Origin: Diaporthe sp. PMI_573 | Taxonomy: Eukaryota > Ascomycota > Sordariomycetes > Diaporthales > Diaporthaceae | Reading direction: 5' to 3' | NCBI GenBank assembly: GCA_021399435.1 | Contig: JAJTUP010000025.1 | Location: 682,001-746,000, forward strand | DNA length: 64,000 bases | Part shown: positions 32,505 through 42,777 of the stretch, piece by piece | Position numbering within the stretch: the stretch's first letter is position 1 | Layout: each line of letters starts with the position of its first letter | Made by a program: the position numbers and the translations under genes | The notes under the pieces: generated by a model | Databases searched by the model: none | What the model saw: the letters and a program-made list of their open reading frames with translations, nothing else | What the model was told of the DNA's origin: nothing

Positions 32505-33975
32505 TCAGGTCATTATGAGCTGTTGAGAACACAGGCAATTAGACACGACAGACTTACCGCCATAGGGCAGGATCTGGCTTGCTATCAGTCCACCAATATT
32601 ATTGGTTCGGTCAGCAAACCAGAACAGATTCGCGATACCTTCCCACGAGGCCGCGCCAGCGGCCCTTCCTGTGTCCTCAGGAAAGTGGCTGATTGAAAAA
32701 GAGAAGCCCCAGCCCTCAGTCTGCCCATCAGGACAGGGAGACAATGGTGTTGGCCTCGCAAGTAGTGGCTTTGCGACGGGACTGTACTGGTTGCTATCTC
32801 TCGACAGATTGGGGATTTGATCCTTGAACATCTCTATTTTCCGATCGTCAGGAAGGGATAGCTCCATGTCCTCTAAAAGGTGAATCATTGGCAGTGGGAT
32901 CCGGGCTCTCATACCTTGTACAGTCTCCGGTTTCAGAAGTTGAACACTAGTCTCGGCGTCCTTGCCGTCGTTGAGTATGAGTCCAATCAATTCTACGTCT
33001 TCAGTTTAGTAACCCTCGCTTTCGAATTCGCATCGTCACTCGTTAGGACACTGACTCAAGAACTCCCTCGGTTGGCCAAAACAACCATGGCCCCCAGCAC
33101 AATAACGCCGGCTCATTGACTTCTCTGAGCGAATAAGAGGCCGGCGATACAAATGATCGATCTCTGTGACCTCGCCACTCTCAGCTCTCTGATGAAAATG
33201 TGCAAGCTTCAGCTTGTCCTCGGTTGACGGGCTGAAAGAGATGTGTTTGATGCCTAGTGGCTTGAAGATGTGTTTTTGAAAGTAGCCCTCGAGGTCTAAA
33301 CCAGTAGCTCGCTCGATCAGAATACCAACCCAGTCCATAGATGTACCATACTGAAACTTTTGACCAGGCTGGTTTGAAAGTGGCCGATTTAATACGTCTT
33401 CAATATCTCCCGAGAAGTCGTCCAGGCCAATTGGTCGGCCGAATTTAGCCAGGTGGTGGTCCTCAAATGCATATCCGAAACCCGCTGATGTGGAAAATAA
33501 AGTCAGCTGGGTTTCTGTTCGCCTCTCATCCTTCGCTCTGTACATCATCGGTATGTGACATACCTGTGTGCGTCAAGAGCATCCTCAGAGTGATACGGCT
33601 ATTCTTCTCCACCAGCTCGAGCCTTCCTCCTGCCGCCTCTTTGAGGACCTTAACGTCTCGCAGTTCCGGCAAAATTGCTTCAACCTGGTCGGCATCATCG
33701 AGACTGAGACTTCCCTGCTCCACAAGCTGCATGCAAGCAATGGAGGTGATGAGCTTGGTGAACGAGGCTAGCCAGAACACCGTATCCAGTGACATCGGCG
33801 TCGGCGAGTCCACCCCCTCGAGACCGGAAGCATGCTCAAAAATAGGCCTACCATGGTTTCGGGTAGCAAGATAGAGCACTCCCGGGAGACCATTTGCGCC
33901 GCCTGCCGTGTAGCCGTCAATGATACCGCGTAGACGGTCCTGAGTCTGTTGGGGAAGGGAGAAAGTGACCTGCAT
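32505..33975 (-). CDS. Beta-lactamase/transpeptidase-fold serine hydrolase
   Basis: Exons 33564-33975, 33056-33484 and 32505-32998 (introns 33485-33563 and 32999-33055) total 1335 nt, 444 residues. The catalytic S-x-x-K is Ser71-Phe-Thr-Lys74 (FWLASFTKLI), followed by the helix ACMQLVEQGSLSLDD and TLRMLLTHTAGFGY. The Tyr of the second motif is in YGTSMDW. Family members include EstB-type esterases, lovastatin-type acyltransferases (LovD) and D-aminopeptidases/amidases, so an ester or a D-amino-acid amide or peptide are all possible substrates. No signal peptide. The C-terminal residues after ILPYGG depend on whether a short 38-nt intron exists, so the end is tentative. It is divergent from the RidA-like gene. 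Confidence 0.88.
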
Positions 33976-34652
33976 CTCAGCAAGCTAGACAATAGGATGG
34001 AAGGTGCTTGATGCTCTGTCTTTGGAATGAGGATCTGGTCGTAACGTGGATGCTGACCGGCTGGGAATTTGCAAAGATCTTCGAAGCGGGATCAAGACCA
34101 GAAGCTAGATCAAAGTGTATGTGCTATCATAAGGCGGATTTGCCGGATGATTCCTTCCGCCTGCATTTGGCTGGTGAGGGTCATGACTGCGATACATCTA
34201 CAACGTCAAACTGCTAGACACTTCACCGATGACGGAACGTGAGGGCTCGCCGGTGACAAAGCGATGGAGCATGAGCATAGATTTACCCTTTTCGGGGAAA
34301 CCTGATTCAAGCGCTACCTTGGTACCTACCTAGGCTAGCCCACCACACTAAACGCTCTTTCACCATTATCAGCTCAGCTCAGGCACCATACCAAATCAGG
34401 AGAAAACAACACATGCTCATTTGGATGATCTCAGCAGGTTGCACATGCTTGGCCTGAATTTACTGTTACTCTGAACGCTATACAGTATTAATAATGTGTG
34501 AGTGATAATGGACGAGTCTTAAATGTCTATGACCAACACACTGCTTCACAAATGTACCCTAGGTTATCATTAAGTGGATGGTGTCAAATTAACTGGAACT
34601 TAGTAGACAAACCCCGATAGAACTTCATCAAATCTCATTCGGCAAGAGCAAA
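33976..34652. promoter_or_regulatory. Divergent promoter region of hydrolase and RidA-like genes
   Basis: The 677-bp stretch separates starts at 33975 (minus) and 34653 (plus). A small ORF at 34008-34217 has no features. I made no specific site call here. Confidence 0.3.
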
Positions 34653-35075
34653 ATGTCGACTCCATCATCAGTCCAATACCAATGGCTACCTGGCCCAGCT
34701 GGGGAGATGCTGCGCTCGTCCTCACTTGCGACAACGGCAAGAATCTCTCTTGGGCCTGCCTCGCTGATCGTCACTACTGGCCATGTCGGCATAGACCTCA
34801 AGACGGGACAACTTGTAACCAACACCATCGAGGCCGAGTTCAATGCCATCTTCGACTGCCTCGATGCGGCGCTGCGCAACGCCGGAGCTGCCAGGGGCCT
34901 CCTCTCCGCTTTCAAAATTGTGGCCTATTTAACACGGGCTGAGGACGATGTCGTCCTGAACCAGGTTTTCCGCAAGAAATACCCTGGCCACACGCCCACC
35001 TGGACTTCCGTCGAGGTTAAGGGACTTGTCAGTCCTGGTGCACACGCTGAAGTCCGAGCTGATGCAATTGTGTGA
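34653..35075 (+). CDS. RidA/YjgF-like protein
   Basis: Single exon, 140 residues. The core LIVTTGHVGIDLKTGQLV followed by TIEAEFNAIFDCLDAALRNAGA and LSAFKIVAYLTRAEDDVVLNQVFRKKYPG is the chorismate-mutase-like fold of the Rid family. True RidA imine deaminases carry an Arg in a PARS-type motif after the Pro; here the matching place reads TPTWTSVEV, so the catalytic Arg seems absent and it belongs to a different Rid subgroup. Rid proteins hydrolyse or bind imines and enamines such as those made by amino-acid oxidases, which fits its place between an oxidase and a permease. The first 20 residues are not conserved-looking. No PTS1. Confidence 0.88.
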   Translation: MSTPSSVQYQWLPGPAGEMLRSSSLATTARISLGPASLIVTTGHVGIDLKTGQLVTNTIEAEFNAIFDCLDAALRNAGAARGLLSAFKIVAYLTRAEDDVVLNQVFRKKYPGHTPTWTSVEVKGLVSPGAHAEVRADAIV

Positions 35076-35975
35076 GGGAACGATGGGCGAACAGTGGTTG
35101 GAGCAAAGTTCTCGAGGCGGGCCAAGGCATCATGACTTCGAGCAAAGAAGCTACCTCGGGAGGGATTACGAAAAGGCGAGACAGGAAAATCTACAATATC
35201 TTGTATGTAGCCCATTCCCTGCCAGTGCTGTGCCGGATTACCATCCAGAAACTCCTCTGAAACGAAGCAACGGGCGTTCTTTGAGACAAAGCCCCCCAGA
35301 ATTGAAGACATTCACGTTCGTCAGCATCCTACGACGCCGCTGCTCCCGGTCACCGGCTCTCGTTCCATGCCCTGGTAGCAACACTTCGCCGAAGTCAGGA
35401 TCATTCTCACTTCAAACTTGATCTCCTTGACACGGATTTCCACATGAGGAAATTTGAAGGTTATGGGCTATCTTGATAGCAGCACTCCTTCCCCTCATGA
35501 CCTCTACAGTGGTACCTAGCCTGAGTTAGATTCGGATGCAACTGCAAAGCCACGTATCCCCCCAGAAATCAGTGTGACCCCCCAGCAGGGTCCCCGGGGA
35601 ACAGACTTTCCGAGGCTGATGAAGTCCCCAAAGAGGTTGGCTTCCCCCGCATTCCACGACCACAGATACATGAAAGTCCGGGAAAATGGAAAGGGGTGGA
35701 GATCTGTGCGATTCATACTTCGCCCACAATCTTGCCGTGCAGAGCTAGCATGAGATAACGTTAGAGTTAGACCCCATGGGGAACTGCTTGGCTTGTCCAC
35801 TCAACTTGTTCTGCTCCATTCCCAGCTTCGCCAGCCTCCTCGGAGACGGTTCCTTGACCGCAAGGCTAGCTCCGAGATCTTTGCCGGATTGTATATCATC
35901 AGCCTAGCTTTCCTATACATAATCTTGCTCCTTCAATCTAAATATCCTATTGTTTTCGCACAGAATATACTACAG
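35076..35975. other. 0.9-kb gap, promoter side of permease
   Basis: Short ORFs on both strands lack features. The right half includes the 5' region of the permease; the stretch 35793-35975 is open in the permease frame but lacks permease-like sequence, so I start that gene at the ATG at 35976. Confidence 0.35.
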
Positions 35976-38190
35976 ATGAAGCTGAAAATGTCCTCAACAA
36001 ACGAATTGCCCGAAATGTCCAAGACCTGGTCCAAGACGACGGACGACAGACTACCAGATTCTGGGGTCGGCGAGGTCGTGAATGTAGACGTGGATGATGA
36101 CATCTTGATGGCCCAGGGCCATAGGCCTGCAATGAAGCGCACTTTCAACTTGCTGAGTACGCTGGGTCTAGGCTTCAGGCAAGTTCTCCAGTTTCGAACC
36201 AATCTTCTCACATTCCCATCACTCCAGGAAACCGTCAAATAACAGCGCAGCTCTAGCATCACCAATTCCTGGCTCTCCTACGCAAGTTGCTTTGGCCAGA
36301 GCATGCTCTATGGCGGGCCCCAGGCAACAGTCTTTGGCCTAGTAGTGGCTTGCTTCGTCCAGTGGCTGATCGCCCTTGGCCTTGCTGAACAGGCATCTGC
36401 TTTCCCTTCCTCTGGCGGTACGTCTTGCAATATGTTTTGCGTCTCCCTCGGATGTTATCATGTCTCTCCCCTTCCGCTCTTCTCATAGCATTCGGTCTTG
36501 GGTTGTCGCTTGCTGAAAGACGTCATTACCAGGACAGTATCATTTTACCTATATCCTCGCGCCAGAGAAGCACAAGAACATTGCGGCGTTCTCCGTTGGC
36601 ACACTCAGCGTCATCGGATGGTGGGTCATCACCTGTTCCGGTATTTCAAACAACGTCCAATCCATCATCGGCATGATCGTCTTCGTGGACCCGACCTTCG
36701 CTCCTCAGAGATGGCACATGTACCTAACGTATCTAGCACTAATAGTGCTAACACGTGAGTCTCCGTTTCCAAATAGGATCCGTTGTTATTTTTATCTGGG
36801 TCTGAGAGCATTCACTAACTCTTTGGCCTGGCAGTCATCCCCATCTTCACTATTCCGCAGCGCCATATCGGCAAATGGACACAGCTCTGCCTTGTTCTAT
36901 CTATACTCGGGTTCTTGATTGTCACAGTGGTTATACTTTCCATGTGCAAGGAATTCGCCCCAGCATCCAGACTTCTTGTCTTTGATGGCGTTAGTGGCTG
37001 GCCAGATGGTGTTGCTTGGGTAATGAGCGTTGGAAACGCCATGTACGCCTTTGCTAGTCTTGATGCCATAACTCATGTGGCCGAAGAGATGCAACATCCT
37101 GGCAAGGAGATTCCTCGGGTCATGTCAGTTTCCTCAGGTCGTTCTTCAGATGTCTGAACCATAACACCTGCATTCAAGCTCTCCAACCCACTGACATACA
37201 TCCTAACAGGAATATGACGATAATCATTGGACTCGTGACAGGACTTCCTTTCATTGTCGCAATGATGTTTGTGATTAAGGATGTCGATGCAGTCAGGTCC
37301 GCTGTACTACCGAGCCTCGAGGTGTTTTACCAGGCAACGGGTAGCAAGGCCGCTGCTTTGGGTTTACAAATCATTCTTACCATCTTATTTTACAGTGAGC
37401 GAGCACCTTGATCCCTTACTCTATGAACGCACCTTACTGATACGGAAATCTAGCATGTCTTCCAAGTCAGTGGATCACCTGCGGACGCCTCACCTGGGCT
37501 TTTGCTCGAGATGTTAGTGAACACCTCCAACCCTGGGGCTCCCAGGCATGTGTGGATGATACCATTATATAATTGCTGACTTGAATAGCACGGCCTTCCA
37601 CTCTCCCATTACTGGAACCATATCAATGAGCATTACCAATTTCCTGTGCGTACGACTTTGCTGTCAGTTGCCTTCTGCTCCATCTATGGTTTACTATATA
37701 TGGCTAGCACGCAGGCCTTCAACTCGATCATCACGACGGCTGTGCTCGCTGTCAACATATCGTACGTAGTGCCTCAGGCCATTACTCTTGTATATGGTAG
37801 ATCAAGGCTGCCCAAGAGACCCTTCAATCTGGGAAAGCCATTCGGATACTTCTGCAATGCCTGGTCACCTCTCTGGATAACTGTCATCGGCTTCTTTATC
37901 AATTTTCCCAACTCTATTCCAACAACTGCCGGCACAATGAACTAGTGAGTCTTCCATTTCTCTGCGCGTTTACATACTGGATTACCGAGAAATGTATTGT
38001 GACATCTCTCAGGATTATAATGGTTTCCTCAGCTGACTCCTGCTTGTACCTTAGTGTTTGCGTCGTTATGGGCGCAATCGCGATGATCTTATGCTTTTCG
38101 TGGATGTTCGTCAGGAAGTATTTCAAAGGACCCGACGTTGATTGGGAGCTGCTGAATCGGCAGAATGAGCTTGAATTAATGCATTCATAA
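35976..38190 (+). CDS. APC-family amino-acid/GABA-type permease
   Basis: Eight exons: 35976-36178, 36251-36417, 36533-36754, 36835-37123, 37210-37394, 37454-37512, 37589-37944 and 38055-38190. They total 1617 nt, 538 residues. Landmarks of fungal choline/GABA-type permeases are present in order: SITNSWLSYASCFGQSMLYGGPQ, LAEQASAFPSSGGQYHFTYILAP, VIGWWVITCSGISN, DPTFAPQRWHMYLTYLAL, MYAFASLDAITHVAEEMQHPGKEIPRVM, GRLTWAFARDHGLPLSHYW and RKYFKGPD. The first intron has a good GC donor (GCAAGT); a poorer GT donor nine bases on would also keep the frame. About 12 membrane helices, cytosolic acidic N-terminus. It should bring an amine or amino acid into the cell and is convergent with the amine oxidase gene. 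A slip over the last intron would give a false stop after TMN. Confidence 0.9.
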
Positions 38191-38639
38191 AGAGCAGGAA
38201 CCGGACCCTTGGTCATCTTTTAGGAAGCGCATAACATACGTTTTCCAGAACAGCACGACTCTACCGCTACAATTTCATAGTGCGAACTGGGTTATTTAGG
38301 AGTTCGGTGTATACTGGTAGCCTTGCACGCAACAGAGAAGCAGATGAGCAGTACTTCCCATTCCTCGTACGTCCTTGCACATCAACCTTGTAGACTTCAA
38401 GTTTGTGTTTGCGGTTTCAATCAAGGGAGCAATTACAAGTCAAGCTGATATCATAATTTCGCTCCAAATGGGGTTCTCAATCTACTTATTTCTGAGCCTC
38501 ATGCAATTTATAATCTAGGGTTGAAGCTGACATCGAATCTTGCGCTGCTCAACGAGCATTATCACTTGGGAGAAGACAGTAGCGAAATGACATCTTGGAA
38601 GCATAAAACACAGTCTCTAGGAATTTTGGCAGAATTAGT
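38191..38639. other. Convergent 3' intergenic region
   Basis: Between permease and amine oxidase ends; no supported ORF or repeat. Confidence 0.4.
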
Positions 38640-40470
38640 TTACAATCTGCTTGAAACCTGCCTCTTCAGACTCCGCAATTCAACAGCAGCTGTATACGCT
38701 GACTGGACACCTTGTTCCAATGCGCCGTCGATCGAAGCCCTCCACCCATGCGCCCAGTCAGCTGAGGCAAAGAATACATTGCCATGACGACTCTGGAGTT
38801 CATCCTGGTATTTCGACATGTATCCGGGCCGCCACCAGGCCGGCCCACCCTGTGAATATGGATCTGAAGCCCAGTTGTGGAATGTCTGTTTGAGTAAGCA
38901 GGCAAGATTTCGTCAGTAACAAGCTCAAAACTCGAGTACGTTGGACAGCATCTAAGCAAATAAGGGCAAAGTTTACACATACAATGCTATCAATATCCAT
39001 TGGGTGGAGCTTCTGGAAGGCGTCCAGTGCCAACTGCGGGTCTCGCTCCGGGACAAAGCGATGTCGCTCATCTGCGCCGAAGGCGACTATGTGAACATTT
39101 CCATTGGGAAGTACACCATCTGCATACCCATACATAAGCAGACCAGGGTAGCGTATACCATTCCAGCGCTCAAGCCCCTTGCCCTTGACGTCGGCGTAAA
39201 TCTTGGTCATCTGATTCACGTGGCCTATGCCAATTGCCTCCTGCCGAAGGGCGGAGAGGGGAGGGCTGAACTGGACATCCTTGAGGACGTTAAGCGGAAT
39301 GGTGCATACTACCTTGCGCGCGGAGAACGTCTCGCCTCCAATCGTCTTCACCCGAAGAGCCGTGGCGGTGTTACTGTTGCCCTCGCCCCCCTCAGAAATG
39401 GACTGGACGGGCGTGGAGAATGCATAATCCAGGCCTGTCTCCACAGCATCATTGAAAATGCGCTTGGCCAGCTCCGTCTGGCCATCGCGCAGCTTGTACC
39501 GGAGCCAGATGTCGGTAAAGTTGTCCGAATTATGCATGAGTAACGCATGCGATCGGACCATGTCCCACGCACTCGAGTTGTCCATGGTACCCCCGGAGAT
39601 GTGGAGGAGAAGTGAGATCAAAATGCCTTGCTGCTCTGCTGTAAGGAGGTGGCTGATCTGGTCGAACCGCTCCTGGCAAGAGATCTTGTCGAGCTTCTCA
39701 ACGGTTTTGCGATCGACGACAATGTTATCAAGCTGGGCATGTGGCAGAGGACACACTGTCCGACCTTTCTGACCGTCGACATCGACAAATATGTCCCATG
39801 CGCTTGCCATGATAGCGCCGGCCTCCTCGTGTGTGGTTCTTCGAGGTTTGGCACCTGTGGACGATGAAAGTGCGCCAACGTTAGTGGCTACATGTACATA
39901 AGTGGCGGAGTCTGGGCGAGGCTCATACCAGGAACGTTGATGGTATAATACCCCTTCTCCATATTCGGGCTCCCCGTCGTGATCAAATGTCGATCCATTT
40001 TATACCGCACCATCTCTCTGAACAGATAGCCCATGTGGTGCGTGACCCAAGTGCCTCCCATCTCGTAGAGAAAGCCTGGAGAAGTGGTATCTCTTGCATC
40101 AGTAGACGTCTCCTAAACACCTTTCAGTATGTTGGGAGACTTGCCATCCTTCTTGGCGGTATAGGTTCGGCCACCAAAGCGGTCTCGGGCCTCTAGCAGG
40201 AGGACTGAATGGTCTGGAAGGAGTCTCTGAGTTAGCAACCAGTAATCAGGTCCAGGGAACGGGGCTGGCGAAGAGCATTCACGCACTGGAGGTTGCAAGA
40301 TCGCGGGCGGCGGCCAAGCCGGCGTACCCAGCCCCAACGACGATCACATCGTAGATATGGGACTCTCTTGCTCCCGAGCGCTGTGGAGACACGTATGCTT
40401 CGGACTCGAGCCCCGGTACAACTCCGGAGGCAGAGGTCCAAATATAACCGTCGCTGGTATTGAGACCCAT
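38640..40470 (-). CDS. MAO-N-type flavin monoamine oxidase, peroxisomal (C-terminal SRL)
   Basis: Five exons: 40287-40470, 40121-40213, 39929-40075, 38983-39854, 38640-38885. They total 1542 nt, 513 residues. The FAD motif VIVVGAGYAGLAAARDL is followed by LLLEARDRFGGRTYT, YEMGGTWVTHHMGYLF, SAWDIFVDVDG, FSARKVVCTIPLNVLKDV and, in the last exon, FHNWASDPYSQGGPAWWRPGY and FFASADWAHGWRASIDGALEQG. This is the order of Aspergillus niger MAO-N, which oxidises primary amines to imines with release of H2O2. The end, QVSSRL, is a canonical PTS1; it comes only with the last exon, which the longest single ORF misses. The third intron of 45 nt is very short. Together with the D-amino-acid oxidase this makes a second peroxisomal amine oxidase in the same cluster. 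Confidence 0.92.
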
Positions 40471-41159
40471 GATGTTGTACGACGCGGATGTTTTGGCTGG
40501 GTGGCTGCGGGTCTATAGATAGAAACTGAATAAAATAGAGTGGAATCCCGGCCAAACAAGAAGAAGAAGTAGTGAAGACGAACTTGCGGTACCAGAAGAG
40601 CGCAGCCCAATGCACAGCTGGAAAGTGTAGAAAATAGAAGTCGAGGATGTAGTGCCAGCACTTTCAGCATTTGGGTCCCAAGCCTTGATCAGCTCCTCGA
40701 TCCAACCACATTGAAGCCTGTCTGCATCAACATACACGGCTGAACATACAATACTAGCTCACGGTGTCGCGTAATCCTACATTCGCATCTCGCCGACACG
40801 CCATTTTCGGCGCTTCCCCAATTGGGGAGTTACCAGGTCCTGGTGGAGTGTCGATCAATACAGCCACACCCTGGGGTGTTATCACCTGGAAGCAAGTAGA
40901 CGCAGACCTTTCCTAATGTGTTGATACATACCGTAGCGTTGGAATTACTGCCGAATTGGGAGATAATCGGCTGGGTGGAGCACCAGCCTGATCGTTGAAT
41001 TACCTGTTCCGGTAATAGCCACAGCCCCGCTAGCAGGCAGAGCCCCTGCAAGATAGGGACCAGCGGAAGGGGAAAGGTAAAGGAAGATATGGTAATAGAC
41101 ATGGCAGAGGCGGGGTAGAAGGTTAGACGGTAGGGTTGAGAAAGCATAGCCTTGGCATA
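40471..41159. other. Gap, amine oxidase promoter side
   Basis: A minus-strand ORF at 40830-41147 gives a 105-residue product with a hydrophobic stretch and six Cys; the start and function are doubtful and I do not call it. Nothing else seen. Confidence 0.3.
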
Positions 41160-41490
41160 TATAATTATATCCAGTTTAAGGCTGGGTATATCTACTCTTG
41201 TTATAAAGTCTAATATCTTAAAGCATTATACTATCTAATTTTTATACAACTATTTTATTTATTATTATATACTGTTAAACAAAAACGCTTAATTTCGGCC
41301 ATATGCCTATATAGCATATATAATTAAGGATATAGCAGTTGAAAAGTTAAAAGTAATGCTTAAAAACTTTTATTTGGCGGGTAGGGCTTATAGCTAAGGA
41401 AAAGGTGGTAGTCGGGATAGCTGGTGGAAAGCGGGGTAGATATAGTTGGAACCGGGGTTTGTAAATACTGTCAGCTAGGAACCACCCTAC
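41160..41490. repeat. Dispersed repeat copy B (inverted partner of 14830-15460)
   Basis: Reading the minus strand from about 41483 downwards gives GGTTCCTAGCT and the same order of motifs as copy A, including TTAGCTATAAGCCCTACCCGCC. Similarity goes on through the AT-rich part to about 41280, with mostly C/T differences. It is a truncated, AT-rich relic with no ORF. Confidence 0.6.
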
Positions 41491-41774
41491 CGGACCGAGG
41501 TTATGCATTCCAATTAACGCGCCGCTCTAGTGAGACGCGTTACCCGGCATGACGAAATATCCCCACCGAGAGTACTGAGGGCTTCAGTCAAATGCTGTCC
41601 TCCCTTACTTAGTCCACTTGAACACTGTCGAGGAGGCCAATTCGACCACACAAGGACGCACGAGAGCTCTTTAGCCTACGTGTAAAATCACTTTCTCCAC
41701 ATAACATCTTGCAAACGCGCGCGCACACGCTGTTCAGCACCGCATTGCTCCAGGAGCGCAAATACGTCAGAACC
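41491..41774. other. Short gap, SET gene promoter side
   Basis: Nothing recognisable. The ORF frame of the SET protein stays open up to 41709 but the ATG at 41775 gives the better N-terminus. Confidence 0.35.
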
Positions 41775-42777
41775 ATGGCACCGCTCAAGCCGCACTGGAC
41801 ACAGCCGTCCCACCCTCACTTCCTGCAACTCATCGTCAGTGAGGCCGAGTTCACCTCCAAGAGCGTGTCCACGGCCTCCGCGGCCCCCTTCGCCGTCGTC
41901 GCGAAGCTGTCCTTTCCCCCGTGCGCCTTGGCCGACGAGCCGACCTACGCCACGGTCCAGATCGGCCGGAACAGGCACCTCAACCTCAACAGCGATCTTC
42001 TGTATCTCAACCACTCCTGCGAGCCTTCTCTGGTCAGTCTCCTCTTCGAAAGCAACCCAGAGGAGAGAAACAGCTCGGCCCGTTCTGAAGGGACGTGTTG
42101 GAGAGGGCGGGAGAGTGACCATGCTTGAGAGAGAAGCCTTTGAGAGGAAGCTTTGCAGTACCACGGGGATTTATTGACGTAGAACGCGCACCTGTACAGA
42201 TAATCGATACGGCCAACATGACCGTCCTGGCTGGGCCCCAGGGCCTGAAACCCGGCGATGAACTGACTGTTTGTGTGACCTCGACCCTTTTTCCCCCAAC
42301 CCTTCTCCTTCCCACCTTGTATTCTGAGACGGACAGGTCGACTTACCGCGGGCGCTTCTGCCGTTGAAAAACGTATAGTTCTTCTACCCCTCCACGGAAT
42401 GGGACATGGCGCAGCCGTTCGACTGCTTCTGCGGCTCAGCCGCATGCCGCGGCAAGATCACCGGCGCCAAGGATATGGCGCCCAAGCAGCTCGAGGGCCT
42501 ATGGCTCAACGGCCACATCCGCGAGCTCAAGGACGAGCAGGCCCGTGAGGAGGCCGAGGCTGGCGGATACGCAGCCGAAAAGAACGGCCACCGGGGGGAC
42601 CTCCTCCCGGCCGACGACCCGACCGCCCGGGCGCTCAGAGACGCCCTGGGCCACGCCGAGAAGGTCGTCGAGGCGACACGGGCGGCTCTGCTGGGCTACG
42701 TCGGCGCTTCTGCGCGTCGCGGCCCCACGTCTCGCGAGCTGAGCGGCGAGATGGGCGGCGACACGGTCGTGGCTTGA
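41775..42777 (+). CDS. Small SET-domain protein with post-SET motif
   Basis: Exons 41775-42032, 42200-42268 and 42379-42777 join in phase (726 nt, 241 residues). LYLNHSCEPSL is the SET pseudoknot NHSC motif; GLKPGDELT plus FFYPSTEWDMAQ is the second half (DExTFFY type), and FDCFCGSAACRGKITG is a CxC-type post-SET cysteine cluster. The N-terminal half of a full SET domain (the SET-N and SAM GxG motif) is not seen, so the protein is short compared with histone methyltransferases. Such mini-SET proteins are common in fungi and their targets are not known to me. The last 70 residues are Ala/Glu-rich helix. Methyltransferase activity is uncertain. Confidence 0.85.

Noticed and set aside
37943..37945. 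TAG that seems to end the permease early
   Set aside because: Splicing 37945-38054 gives the family's C-terminal helix and KYFKGPD end.
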